From Asticcacaulis aquaticus (GTDB taxonomy: Bacteria > Pseudomonadota > Alphaproteobacteria > Caulobacterales > Caulobacteraceae): DNA of 64,000 nucleotides. Position numbers and translations under genes: made by a program. The DNA lies in assembly GCF_028550415.1 (NCBI RefSeq), contig NZ_JAQQKX010000014.1:1-64000 (forward strand), read 5' to 3'. The number at the start of each line of letters is the position of its first letter. Positions within the stretch are counted from its first letter, which is position 1. Shown piece after piece: positions 51,601 to 60,581 of this stretch. Under the pieces are notes generated by a model. The model was not told the DNA's origin and made no database searches. It was given only the letters and a program-made list of their open reading frames with translations.

Positions 51601-54600
51601 ATGAAAAACGTACAAGGAAGATATTCGCGATATTTGCTGGCGGGCTCAGCGCTGTCGGTACTGGCCACGCTGACGATGGGCGGTAACGCGTTCGCGCAGC
51701 AGGATAGCGGACAAAAGGCCGATAATATTCAGGAAGTTGTGGTCGTCGGCGTCCGCGCATCGCAGCAGTCCGCCATTGATCGGAAAAAGCGGGCCAAGAC
51801 TGCGACCGACTCCATCGTCGCCGATGATGTGGGTTCGTTCCCGGACCGCAACATCAACGAAGCCCTGTCGCGCGTCGCAGGTGTCGGTATCACCCGCGGT
51901 GAAACGGGTGAGGGCGAATCCATCAGCCTGCGCGGTAATACCGCCGATCTGACGCGCGTCGAGCTTGACGGCATGTCGACCGCGCCTTCCGGTGCTGATC
52001 TGGCCATCAATGTGCCGGGCGGACGCGCGGCGGACCTGCGCGAACTACCGGCCGACCTGATCAAGAGCGTCGACGTTGTCAAAGGTGCCACGGCGGATCA
52101 GACGGAAGGCGGTCTGGGCGGCACGGTGTCGATTCAGACGCGTACCGGGCTCGATTTCAAGAAGCCGTACCTTCAGCTGCGTCTGGGCAGCGAGCGTAAC
52201 TCGCTGAACCAGAAATGGGCGCCGGATATCGGCATCGTGGCGTCGCGCAAGTTCTTCGGGGGCCGTCTGGGGGTGACGGGGAACCTGTCTTACCGCAAGG
52301 TGATGAACGAGAGCCATCAGACCTCGATGGATAATTTCGATCAGGGCTATTACCGTCTCGCCGATTTCGACAATTCGCCGGAAAAGACCGTCCAATTCAA
52401 TCCGGCCACGGTAGGAGGGTCTTTGGCCAATGTGCCCATCGCTTCCTACGACCTCGTGAGCGGCAGCGGCAAGTTCAACACCAATACGCCGCTCGATGTC
52501 GTCACCAAGTCGGCTAATGCCAAGACCAAGGCCGATTGTGACGCGGCCTTCCCACTGTATACGGAAGCTGAGCTCGCGGTGATTTCTACCGCCGTTAACA
52601 GCGGTGTGAATCGTCGCGACGCTCAAAACGTGCGTATTGGTGAGCGCATCACCTGTCTGAACCAGTGGAACGACTATACGCCGGGTCAGGTGCGTGATGC
52701 GATTGAGCGTCAGTACGAAGACCGCCTATCGTGGGATATCCGTTTCGACTACCGCATCAATGACAAGCTGACGGCCTTCGTCAAATACCAGCAGTCCAAC
52801 CGCGAAATGCATCAGTGGCGCTCGAACCGCAGCCAGGGCAACATCGATATCAACCCGACCACCCGAGGCGATACGCCGGCCTGGAAAAACAGCTACACGC
52901 TCGTTAACAACACAACCTTCCCGCTTAATTCCGTTGACCCGATCATCGCAGGCGATGGCTATTATCTGTATAACCCCAATCAGATCTCGGCATGGCGCGG
53001 TCTCGATAACACCGCAGGCGCCGTCACGACCCAAAATGGTTTCGCGGTTGTGGGGCAGGCGATCAATGTCGTGCCGGGGTCGGTGACCATGGACGGCAAG
53101 CACCATGTCACGTCCCTGACGCTGGGCCGCGGCGAGTACCTGATCGATCATATCCTCAACACCCAGACATTCGACACCTCTTATCTCCAGACGGGCGCCA
53201 ACTACAAAGACGGTCCCCTGCAGATCGATTTCATGGCAAGCCGGACCACGTCCGACCACTCGCGCTATGACCTGCGTACGTCCGTCAGGGCGTATCTGTA
53301 TGGTGCTAAAATGTCGGCGACGCCGGACGGGTCGTGGAAGATCGATCTCCCCTCGAACTTCAACCCCAATGATATATCGCAATATATGCCGCTGCTTCCG
53401 GCGACCGGAGCGACGGCGTCACAGCTCGCGCAATATAGTGATGTGGTGGGTCTTGGATGGCGTCCGCGGATTACCGCAGGTCAGGAAGATCAGGCCAAGC
53501 TCGACGTGACCTACCGGATGGACGACTTCCCCATCCTCAAGCGCTTTAAGGCCGGGGTGCAGTACCGTGCGATCGATACCCAGGTTTGGAGGGGCGCAGG
53601 CTTCATCCCGAAGGCCGGTGTGAGCGTGCCGACTTCGGACTACCAGAGCAATCTGCGGGCGTGTGAAAACCAGCCGACCACCACGGCGGTCAATGCCTGC
53701 GTCTATGGCTATGTGCCAAACGCCATGACGGCCACGGCCACCACCTGGATGCATGGCGTCCACACCATGCCCCGGGCTGATCTGCTGTCGATAATCCAGC
53801 AAAGCATCTGGGACACTCATGGGGCCGCCTTCTTCCCGGGCTATGAAGGCCTGGAAAGTACCGAATGGAACAGCCTCGATCTGGCGAAACTCATCTCGCT
53901 GACACCGGCGACCGTTAATTATAACTTCGACTGTGTAAAGGTCTGTAAAGGCTCGGACGGTAATTTGTATGCCAAACCGACAGACTTCTCTGCCGAGACG
54001 GTCACTGCTGCCTATTACATGTTCGATTTCGAACAGAAGCTGCCGTTCGACATGTCCTTCGAAGGCAATTTCGGCGTCCGCGGGGTCTTCTCGTCGGTAA
54101 CGGGCAGCGGCTATGTTTCGATCAACTCGACGCGCAAGAATGTAAATACCGGCAACGTGAACTTGGAATGGAACGAGACAAACGGTTATAATCGCGTCAC
54201 TACGACCACGATCAACAAACCGGTTGCCGTGGCTCGCTCCTATGCCGACTGGCTCCCCAGCTACAACGCCGCTCTTTGGGCCGTGCCGGATAAGCTGGTC
54301 ATTCGCTACAACTGGGCCAAAACGGTGTCGCGTCCCGGCGTCAGCTACCTGTTCCCTGCCGGCGCCTGTACGATCGATGAGCGTACGGAAACACCAGCGG
54401 ACCAAGGTGTGTCCGAGGTCGATCAGAGCTGCACCACCTTCGGTAACCCGGATCTGAAGCCCTATACGGCGACGAAAAACAACACCGCGATTGAATGGTA
54501 CGTCAATAAGGATACCTATGTGTCGCTGGCCTATTATCGCCAGAAGGTGAAGATCGGCAAACCGTTGCGTATCGTTTTGACGGATCAGAGAGTCTTCGAA

Positions 54601-55251
54601 GGAACGGATGAGGTCGATCCCGTCACCGGTCGTCCGTTGTCGGATTTCCAGTTCACCTACGGCACCTATATCAACCAGCCAGGTGAAACCCAGTCGGGCT
54701 GGGAGCTCTCGACAAAGACGGCCCTGACCTTCCTGCCGTGGCGCTTCCGCTATACCGGTGTCGACTTCAACTACTCGACCAACAAGTCGAAGGGCGCAGC
54801 AGGGTTCACCGACCTGATCACCGGTAAGAACCTGGGATCCTCCGGTCGTCCGGATTACTTCGCCAACCTGGCGGTCTGGTACGATGACGGCAAGACCAGT
54901 GCCCGTCTGTCCTATCAGAAGCGGTCCAACGTACTGGAGTGCATGTCCAACTGTGGGGTGGATCGTCGGCCGTCCTATGCCTGGCCGAGCACCAACCCAC
55001 TGAGCTTTGCGGCCCTGCCGTATAATCCGGGTGAAGCCTATTACAATCAGGCATATGGCTACCTCGACGCCAAGGTGTCTCACAAGGTGAACGACAACGT
55101 CGAAATCTTCTGGGAAGCCCGCAACCTGACGAAGCAGGCCAGCGTTCGCGTCGGCACCGCCCGGGGGCTTGAGGCGTCGCCGGAGTCGGCCTGGAATGTC
55201 CAGTATGCGGGCCGTCGCTTCAACGTCGGTATCGTTTACAAGATGCAGTAA
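51601..55251 (+). CDS. very large TonB-dependent receptor (pectin oligosaccharide type)
   Basis: The 1216-residue receptor has a signal peptide ending at GGNAFAQQ and a TonB box (IQEVVVVGVRASQQSAIDRKK). The plug shows the carbohydrate-receptor pattern DDVGSFPDRNINEALSRVAGVGITRGETGEG, with later LIKSVDVVKGATADQTEGGLGGTV. The barrel contains several cysteine pairs (ACENQPTTTAVNACVYG, FDCVKVCKG, LECMSNCGVD) that may close extracellular loops. It lacks an STN domain, unlike the receptor at 46271. Flanking acetylesterase and pectinesterase genes suggest import of methylated or acetylated pectin fragments. The start follows AGGGTAG. Confidence 0.9.
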   Translation: MKNVQGRYSRYLLAGSALSVLATLTMGGNAFAQQDSGQKADNIQEVVVVGVRASQQSAIDRKKRAKTATDSIVADDVGSFPDRNINEALSRVAGVGITRGETGEGESISLRGNTADLTRVELDGMSTAPSGADLAINVPGGRAADLRELPADLIKSVDVVKGATADQTEGGLGGTVSIQTRTGLDFKKPYLQLRLGSERNSLNQKWAPDIGIVASRKFFGGRLGVTGNLSYRKVMNESHQTSMDNFDQGYYRLADFDNSPEKTVQFNPATVGGSLANVPIASYDLVSGSGKFNTNTPLDVVTKSANAKTKADCDAAFPLYTEAELAVISTAVNSGVNRRDAQNVRIGERITCLNQWNDYTPGQVRDAIERQYEDRLSWDIRFDYRINDKLTAFVKYQQSNREMHQWRSNRSQGNIDINPTTRGDTPAWKNSYTLVNNTTFPLNSVDPIIAGDGYYLYNPNQISAWRGLDNTAGAVTTQNGFAVVGQAINVVPGSVTMDGKHHVTSLTLGRGEYLIDHILNTQTFDTSYLQTGANYKDGPLQIDFMASRTTSDHSRYDLRTSVRAYLYGAKMSATPDGSWKIDLPSNFNPNDISQYMPLLPATGATASQLAQYSDVVGLGWRPRITAGQEDQAKLDVTYRMDDFPILKRFKAGVQYRAIDTQVWRGAGFIPKAGVSVPTSDYQSNLRACENQPTTTAVNACVYGYVPNAMTATATTWMHGVHTMPRADLLSIIQQSIWDTHGAAFFPGYEGLESTEWNSLDLAKLISLTPATVNYNFDCVKVCKGSDGNLYAKPTDFSAETVTAAYYMFDFEQKLPFDMSFEGNFGVRGVFSSVTGSGYVSINSTRKNVNTGNVNLEWNETNGYNRVTTTTINKPVAVARSYADWLPSYNAALWAVPDKLVIRYNWAKTVSRPGVSYLFPAGACTIDERTETPADQGVSEVDQSCTTFGNPDLKPYTATKNNTAIEWYVNKDTYVSLAYYRQKVKIGKPLRIVLTDQRVFEGTDEVDPVTGRPLSDFQFTYGTYINQPGETQSGWELSTKTALTFLPWRFRYTGVDFNYSTNKSKGAAGFTDLITGKNLGSSGRPDYFANLAVWYDDGKTSARLSYQKRSNVLECMSNCGVDRRPSYAWPSTNPLSFAALPYNPGEAYYNQAYGYLDAKVSHKVNDNVEIFWEARNLTKQASVRVGTARGLEASPESAWNVQYAGRRFNVGIVYKMQ

Positions 55252-55258
55252 CGCAGGT

Positions 55259-55346
55259 CCGGGAACCCGCATATCGGGTTCCCGGAAGGCATGATATTCT
55301 TTCCTCTCCTGGAGGAGGCATCCTGACGGAAGCCTCCTCCCTTTTT
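55259..55346 (+). terminator. two successive hairpins after the large receptor gene
   Basis: CCGGGAACCCG / CGGGTTCCCGG (11-bp stem, 55259-55285) has no T-run. It is followed by GGAGGAGGC / GCCTCCTCC (55311-55340) with CTTTTT. The second is a good intrinsic terminator; the first may protect the 3' end. Confidence 0.85.
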
Positions 55347-55370
55347 ACCTTGCCCCCTGGAAGGATCAAA

Positions 55371-56480
55371 ATGTCCAGACTTACACGACGTAGCGTAGCG
55401 TCTATGCTGGCCGTGCTTCCCCTAGCCGAGCTTCCCCTGTCCGTGCAGGCCAAAGCGCGGACGCCGGATGCGATCGTAAGCCCGACCGGAGAGCCGGGCA
55501 GCTATGCCACGCTTCAGGCCGCCGTCGATGCCGCGCCGTCGTCGACGACCTCTCCTTATCGCATAGAGATCAGGGCAGGCACCTTCGCGGGCCAGACGAC
55601 GATCCGGCGGGCCAATATCGAAATTTTCGGGGCCGGTATTGCAAAAACCGTCCTGACCAACGACGCCTATGCCGGGAAAATAGCACCTGACGGCAAGCCT
55701 TATGGCACCTTCCGCACCGCCACCCTGAACGTTCTGGCGCCGGGGTTCAGAATGGAAAATCTGACCATCGAGAATGGGTTCGATGCCCCCGCCGAGATGC
55801 GTCGCCCCGGTGGTTTGCGCGCCGATGAAGGCGGCAGCCAGCAAGCCATTGCGCTCTCATTGGGGCGCGGCAGCGACCGGGCCGTGGTGCGCAACTGTCA
55901 TATTCTCAGCCATCAGGACACCTTGTATTGCGCCGAAGGTCGCGCGTTGTTTGAAAGGTGCCTGATCGCGGGCAGTTACGATTTCATCTTTGGGGGTGCG
56001 ATTGCGCTGTTCGAGCGCTGCGACATCCGGTCGAGGCCGAGGCTCGACCCGGTCGAAGGCTATATCGCCGCCCCCAGCACGATGATCGATCAGGCGGCGG
56101 GTCTGACATTTTTCAGATGCCGCCTGACGGCGGATGCAGGGGTGCCCGACGCAAGCGTGTTTCTGGGGCGGCCGTGGCGCGCCTCCACCACGTTGAATGG
56201 CAAACGTGTGGGCGATCCGCGTTCGGTGGGTATGGCGGCCTATCTTGAGTGTCACATGGGCCGTCATATCTCGCCCTTGGGATGGACGCGCATGTGGTAC
56301 ACCGGCCCCGACGGTAATCCCAAAACATGGTTCGAGCCTGAAGACGCGCGCTTTCGTGAATACCGCAACACCGGGCCGGGGGCCCGCGGTACGCGCCGGG
56401 GCCAGACCCTGACACCGATCGAAGCCCTCGCGCTTTCGCGTCCGCGTCTATTCGGTGACTGGATGCCAAGTCACGTCTGA
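55371..56480 (+). CDS. pectinesterase (CE8)
   Basis: The 369-residue exported protein is a right-handed beta-helix pectin methylesterase. The signature motifs are SQQAIALSL, HQDTLYC with the catalytic aspartate, GSYDFIFGGAIALFERC with the second aspartate, and LGRPWR with the substrate-binding arginine. It removes methyl groups from homogalacturonan, preparing it for pectate lyases such as the one encoded at 3682. The signal sequence (SRLTRRSVASMLAVLPLAELPLSVQAKA) is Tat-like. The start follows GGAAGGA. Confidence 0.93.
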   Translation: MSRLTRRSVASMLAVLPLAELPLSVQAKARTPDAIVSPTGEPGSYATLQAAVDAAPSSTTSPYRIEIRAGTFAGQTTIRRANIEIFGAGIAKTVLTNDAYAGKIAPDGKPYGTFRTATLNVLAPGFRMENLTIENGFDAPAEMRRPGGLRADEGGSQQAIALSLGRGSDRAVVRNCHILSHQDTLYCAEGRALFERCLIAGSYDFIFGGAIALFERCDIRSRPRLDPVEGYIAAPSTMIDQAAGLTFFRCRLTADAGVPDASVFLGRPWRASTTLNGKRVGDPRSVGMAAYLECHMGRHISPLGWTRMWYTGPDGNPKTWFEPEDARFREYRNTGPGARGTRRGQTLTPIEALALSRPRLFGDWMPSHV

Positions 56481-56556
56481 TACCCAACCCGCTTACCTTG
56501 CCTATCAAAAAAGACAATGCGGTCGTCGCTGTCCGCACCCCTGCAGGAAGACTCCC

Positions 56557-57384
56557 ATGAAGCTCAAATATCTTGTTGCCGTCACGGCACTCTGGCCTCT
56601 GGCCGCATTCGCTCAGACGCCTGAAGCCACCATCACGCCAACCCCCAAACCGGCGGTAAAAAAGATCAACCCGTCCAAAATTATCCTCGTCGGCGATTCG
56701 ACGACGGCGGTGATCGGCGGCTGGGGGCCAAGCTTCTGCGGCTATCATGTGAGTTCGTTTGCCAATTGCGTGAATCTGGCGCGCGGGGGTCGCAGTTCGC
56801 GGACCTATATCGCGGAGGGTTCGTGGGATATTGCCCTCAACGAAATGCGCACCCCCGGATACAGCAAGGTGTGGGTGCTGATTCAGTTCGGCCATAACGA
56901 CCAGCCGGGTACGGACCGCACGACCAATCTGGAGACCGAGTTTCCCGACTATATTCGCCAGTATGTGCGTGAGGCCAGAGCCGCAGGCGCCATACCCGTT
57001 CTGGTGACGCCCCTGACGCGCCGCGCTTTCGACGGCCCCAAGCACGTGAATTCTCTGGCACCGTGGGCCGAGGCCGTTCGCCGCATTGCCACCGAAATGC
57101 AGGTGCCCGTGATCGACCTCAATGCCGACAGTGCCAGAGCCGTACAGGCGATGGGGCAAGAGGCGGCCGATCGTTTTGCGCAATTGCCGCGCGGGGCAGA
57201 ACCGACAGGCAAGATTCAACCTCAGAAGAAGGCCGGTGAACCGCTCCCGACGGTGGTGCCTAAACTGTCTTTCGACGATACGCATCTGGGGCGCGAGGGC
57301 GCGGATTACTTTGCCGACATGGTGGCGCGCGAACTGGCCGCTGCGGTGCCCGATATGCGACCCTTGCTGGTGGTCACGCCGTAA
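56557..57384 (+). CDS. rhamnogalacturonan acetylesterase-like SGNH hydrolase (CE12), second copy
   Basis: The 275-residue exported protein has the same blocks as the copy at 49570: GDSTTAVIGGWGPSF, NLARGGRSSRTY, FGHNDQPG and DDTHLGREGADYF. Identity between the two is high over the catalytic core, and the proline-rich insert is shorter here. Both should deacetylate rhamnogalacturonan in the periplasm or at the surface. It lies between the pectinesterase and two oxygenase-like genes, all in the same direction. Confidence 0.88.
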   Translation: MKLKYLVAVTALWPLAAFAQTPEATITPTPKPAVKKINPSKIILVGDSTTAVIGGWGPSFCGYHVSSFANCVNLARGGRSSRTYIAEGSWDIALNEMRTPGYSKVWVLIQFGHNDQPGTDRTTNLETEFPDYIRQYVREARAAGAIPVLVTPLTRRAFDGPKHVNSLAPWAEAVRRIATEMQVPVIDLNADSARAVQAMGQEAADRFAQLPRGAEPTGKIQPQKKAGEPLPTVVPKLSFDDTHLGREGADYFADMVARELAAAVPDMRPLLVVTP

Positions 57385-57397
57385 GGTGGTGCGTGAC

Positions 57398-58030
57398 ATG
57401 ACTCAGACACCAGCGGGTTCGGTGTTGCAGGTGTTCGTTACGGAGACCTATCGTATCGACCTGGCCGACACGTCCGCCGACCCATTGCTGACGCGCCTCA
57501 CCGCCGCTTGCCACCGTGTGGCGGCGGAGGATAAGGCCGGGCAGGCGTGGTCGAAAGCCAAGACCTACCAAGGCTACACGTCCTACGGATCGATTCTGGA
57601 TCTGACGGTCATCGATCCGGCGTTCGGGGAACTCAAAGCGCTGATTGAGACACAATCGCTTATTTACGCGAGGCTTCTTGAACTGGATTTGCAGGGAAAG
57701 GTGCCCAAACTCTACAATATGTGGATCAATGTTCTTGACCCGGGCGGCGGGCATACAGGGCACAACCACCCCCTGAACGCGTTTTCAGGCACGATCTATC
57801 TTGAAACGCCGCCGGGGTCCGGTGATCTGGACCTCGAAGATCCGCGCCAGCCGCTCCTGATGCACGCACCGCCGCGTCAGGCGAAGGCCGAACCCTTTCG
57901 CAGGACCTTCATCAGCGTAACGCCTCAGCGTGGCACGCTTGTGCTCTGGGAAAGCTGGCTGCGCCATCAGGTCGGCATCAATACGGGGAACGGCAAGCGT
58001 CTCTCCATCAGTTTCAATCTCGATATGTAA
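57398..58030 (+). CDS. 2OG-Fe(II) oxygenase-like protein (TIGR02466 type), first paralogue
   Basis: The 210-residue cytoplasmic protein has the late family pattern GHNHPLNAFSGTIYLETPPGSGDLDLEDPR, then a strand with LVLWESWLRHQV and RLSISFNLDM. H122 and/or H124 and the distal H190 would bind iron, and R201 would hold 2-oxoglutarate. Proteins of this type are putative oxygenases of unknown substrate. Its position 13 nt after an acetylesterase gene in a pectin locus is unexplained. The next gene is a tandem paralogue. Confidence 0.75.
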   Translation: MTQTPAGSVLQVFVTETYRIDLADTSADPLLTRLTAACHRVAAEDKAGQAWSKAKTYQGYTSYGSILDLTVIDPAFGELKALIETQSLIYARLLELDLQGKVPKLYNMWINVLDPGGGHTGHNHPLNAFSGTIYLETPPGSGDLDLEDPRQPLLMHAPPRQAKAEPFRRTFISVTPQRGTLVLWESWLRHQVGINTGNGKRLSISFNLDM

Positions 58031-58051
58031 ATCCGGCGAACAGGACAGGAC

Positions 58052-58693
58052 ATGAAGGACATATCTGCCTCGGGTTCGCTGATGCCGGCCTTTGCGACGG
58101 ACATTTACAAGACCGAACTGGCCGGGACGTCGGCGGATAGTCTTGTCACGCGGCTGGACACAGGGTGCCGCCGGATGGCCGTCGACGACCGTGAAGGTCA
58201 GCAGTGGTCCAAACGCAACGGCTATCCCGGTTACACGTCTTACCCGTCTGTGCCTGACCCGGCAGACGTCGATGATGCTTTCGCCGAACTGAAACCGGTT
58301 CTGGCGTATCAGGCCGCCCTTTTTGCCGCGCAGGCCCAGTTGGACTTAGGCGGTAAAAAGCTGCGGGTGACGCGCCTGTGGATCAACCTGCTTGAGCCGA
58401 ACGGGGCACAGCCCAGCCATATCCATACCCATAGTGTCCTATCGGGGACGCTTTATACGAGCGTGCCCGAAAATTCCGGAAAACTGAGGTTCGAAGATCC
58501 CCGTCTGGGCATGATGATGCATGCGCCCGCACGTCTTCCGGATGCCCGTCTGTATCGTCAGACCTTTATTCCGGTTATTCCGCAACGCGGCACGCTTTTG
58601 CTCTGGGAAAGCTGGTTGCGTCAGGAAATAACGACGAACCTGGCGACGGGCCCAAGTGTCTCGCTAAGTTTCAATCTCAACCTCGAAAACTGA
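58052..58693 (+). CDS. 2OG-Fe(II) oxygenase-like protein, second paralogue with altered active site
   Basis: The 213-residue protein aligns with its neighbour throughout (FATDIYKTELAGTSADSL, GYPGYTSYPSVPD, HIHTHSVLSGTLYTSVPE, FEDPRLGMMMHAPAR, GTLLLWESWLRQEI). Q191 replaces the distal histidine (H190 of the first copy), and S202 replaces the 2-oxoglutarate-binding arginine. It has probably lost ordinary oxygenase chemistry, unless other residues take over. It may form a complex with the first paralogue. The gap between the genes is 21 nt. Confidence 0.75.
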   Translation: MKDISASGSLMPAFATDIYKTELAGTSADSLVTRLDTGCRRMAVDDREGQQWSKRNGYPGYTSYPSVPDPADVDDAFAELKPVLAYQAALFAAQAQLDLGGKKLRVTRLWINLLEPNGAQPSHIHTHSVLSGTLYTSVPENSGKLRFEDPRLGMMMHAPARLPDARLYRQTFIPVIPQRGTLLLWESWLRQEITTNLATGPSVSLSFNLNLEN

Positions 58694-58784
58694 TAAATCG
58701 CTTAATGACCCCGTGAGAGTGGCTTTCGGGGCCGTCTTCGACACGCTATGGTCGTGGGCAGAATCTGGCTCGCTCGGAGGCACG

Positions 58785-59423
58785 GTGGACAAGGCGGTTG
58801 TATATGGTCAGGCATTGACGCATCTGCGCTTACGGGCGCGTCTGTCTCAGGATCAGGCCGCCAAAGCCGCCGGCACGTCGCAACCTACCTGGGGCCGCTA
58901 CGAAAGCGGCGATAGCCGCGCCTTCTACGAGCGCCTGACGGTGCGCAGCCGGATACTGGCGGCTCTGGGGTTTACCGCCCGCGATCTGGAGGCCGAGGTG
59001 AGGCTTCTGGAGCATGATGAAAGATTTCCGTCGGCCTTGGATCGCGCCGACGCGCCTGAAACGGGAATGTTCGAAACCGACCCTGCCGTCAAGACGCTTA
59101 TGGATCGATTGGGCGGTCCGCATATACGATTTATGCGACAACTGACTGAGGACATGGCGCCGTACCTGCAGGCGGGGGAAGTTGTCTTTTATGATCTGAA
59201 GGCCCTGCCGCGCCGGTATGGGGGCGTGGTCGTCAAGCTGAAAAGCGGCGGGTATCTGGTACGCCGGTTTATCCGACAGGGCAGTCACTTTGTGGAGCTT
59301 CTGCACTACGAGGCGAGCGATACAGAGGGGCGGCCCGCCTATGAAGAAGTGATCGGCAAGCTACCGTTGACGGAGGTCGATGGTCTTTATCCCATTGTCG
59401 CGGCCGGAAGTCATTTTGAATAA
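58785..59423 (+). CDS. HTH regulator with S24 peptidase-like C-terminal domain
   Basis: The product of about 212 residues has an XRE-type helix-turn-helix (LRLRARLSQDQAAKAAGTSQPTWGRYESGDSRAF) and a C-terminal LexA/CI-type S24 fold (MAPYLQAGEVVFYDLKALPRRYGGVVVKLKSGGYLVRRF). The usual catalytic serine of S-M-x-P is aspartate here (EDMAP) and the lysine in the later strand is arginine (LVRRF), so self-cleavage is unlikely. The GTG start was chosen because CGGAGG lies just upstream; a longer frame begins at 58713. It may regulate the pectin genes. It is a CI-like architecture, but no phage genes are nearby. Confidence 0.75.
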   Translation: MDKAVVYGQALTHLRLRARLSQDQAAKAAGTSQPTWGRYESGDSRAFYERLTVRSRILAALGFTARDLEAEVRLLEHDERFPSALDRADAPETGMFETDPAVKTLMDRLGGPHIRFMRQLTEDMAPYLQAGEVVFYDLKALPRRYGGVVVKLKSGGYLVRRFIRQGSHFVELLHYEASDTEGRPAYEEVIGKLPLTEVDGLYPIVAAGSHFE

Positions 59424-59502
59424 AATATGCGATAAATGAATAATATTGATTGACGCGAAATTCATCATGCTTCATCTTTTGATTGTACAAAAGGAGAAGG
59501 TG

Positions 59503-59880
59503 ATGGGGGCGCTAAAAGAGGCACATCCGGTCGATCGGCACGTGGGTTTGACCATTCGCCGGTTGCGCAAGGCGCGCGGATGGTCGCAGGAGATACTGGC
59601 CGAAGGGATTGGGGTTACATTCCAGCAGGTGCAGAAATACGAGCGGGGAACCAACCGAGTCAGTTGTTCGAAGCTGATGGATATCTGTGAGAAGATGCAG
59701 GTGCATCCGGTCGATATACTGCCGACGCCGCAATGGGATTGTGCGCCTGCCACGGTTTGCGGCTGGTTTGAGGACGCGCAATGGATATATTTTCGCAATC
59801 CTCATCTGCTGAGGGAACTCGGTCGCCTGAGCCCCTTGCAGCTTAAGGCCATTCATGCCGCCGCGCGGGCGTTCAGCTAA
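59503..59880 (+). CDS. XRE-family transcriptional regulator
   Basis: The 125-residue protein has a standard helix-turn-helix (VGLTIRRLRKARGWSQEILAEGIGVTFQQVQKYERGTNRVSCSKL) close to the N-terminus and a short helical C-terminal part. Several alphaproteobacterial regulators have the same QVQKYERGTNRVS run. The start MGALKEAH follows AAGGAG; an ATG 57 nt upstream is less likely. It lies 79 nt after the S24-like regulator. Confidence 0.88.
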   Translation: MGALKEAHPVDRHVGLTIRRLRKARGWSQEILAEGIGVTFQQVQKYERGTNRVSCSKLMDICEKMQVHPVDILPTPQWDCAPATVCGWFEDAQWIYFRNPHLLRELGRLSPLQLKAIHAAARAFS

Positions 59881-59892
59881 AGCGATATATCC

Positions 59893-59933
59893 GACTGGCT
59901 GACGACTCTATTTTAAAGTCGTTCCAGTCTAAG
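59893..59933. repeat. palindromic intergenic repeat, copy 2
   Basis: The segment TGACGACTCTATTTTAAAGTCGTTCC closely matches the core of the element at 20501-20543. The arms GACTGG..GACGAC and GTCGT..CCAGTC pair with a small bulge. It fills the gap between two convergent genes and touches the stop codon of the glutathione peroxidase gene. Confidence 0.6.
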
Positions 59934-60471
59934 CCTTGAGTGCGCGGTCGAGAGCCGTGGTGAGGCGGATGTCTTCGGCCGTTACGTCCGGGGAAAAGCG
60001 TTCGATGACCTTGCCACCGCGGCCGATGACGAATTTTTCGAAATTCCACAGCACTTCGCCCGCCGGGGTGGGCGGGAAGCCGTAGCCTGCGAATTTTTCC
60101 CGCATGATTTCGTCGCCGGTCGCTTTCGGGCGGGCCTCGGTCAGGGCCTTGTACAGGGGATGCTTGCCGTCCCCTGCGACGCTGATCTTGGCAAACAGGG
60201 GGAAGGTGACGTCGAAATTCGTAGAACAGAAGCTGGCGATTTCGGCTTCGGTGCCGGGTTCCTGCCCCATGAAGTCGTTGGCGGGGAATCCTAAAATCTC
60301 AAGGCCTTCGCCTTGCCTTGCCCGATAAAGCGCTTCAAGGCCTTCGTATTGCGGCGTGAGGCCGCATTTCGACGCGACATTGACGACCAGCAACACCTTG
60401 CCCGTGAAATCCTTCAACGTAGCGTCCGATCCATCGATGCGGCGCAGGGGGATGTCGTAAAGATCGCTCAT
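59929..60471 (-). CDS. glutathione peroxidase family protein
   Basis: The protein of about 180 residues has the thioredoxin-fold peroxidase motifs NVASKCGLTPQYEGLEAL with the peroxidatic cysteine, GFPANDFMGQEPGT with the glutamine position, and WNFEKFVIGRGG with the tryptophan and asparagine. It uses cysteine, not selenocysteine, and probably accepts electrons from thioredoxin. No signal peptide is visible, so it should be cytoplasmic. The start MSDLYDIP follows CGGAG. Confidence 0.92.
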   Translation of the reverse strand: MSDLYDIPLRRIDGSDATLKDFTGKVLLVVNVASKCGLTPQYEGLEALYRARQGEGLEILGFPANDFMGQEPGTEAEIASFCSTNFDVTFPLFAKISVAGDGKHPLYKALTEARPKATGDEIMREKFAGYGFPPTPAGEVLWNFEKFVIGRGGKVIERFSPDVTAEDIRLTTALDRALKA

Positions 60472-60522
60472 GGGGGCACTCCGTTTCACTCACCATAGAA
60501 GCGCGTCGCAGGGCGGGTCAAT

Positions 60523-60556
60523 AAAAAAGGGCCACCCGGAACGGTGGCCATTTTTT
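60523..60556 (-). terminator. terminator hairpin, possibly bidirectional
   Basis: GGCCACC and GGTGGCC form the stem, with a run of six A before and six T after. On the minus strand it ends the DUF4142-like gene. Confidence 0.85.
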
Positions 60557-60581
60557 AGAAAACAGTTTATAAGACAGGATA

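Noticed and set aside
58785-59880. Prophage remnant
   Set aside because: The two HTH genes look phage-like, but no integrase, structural or lysis genes surround them.
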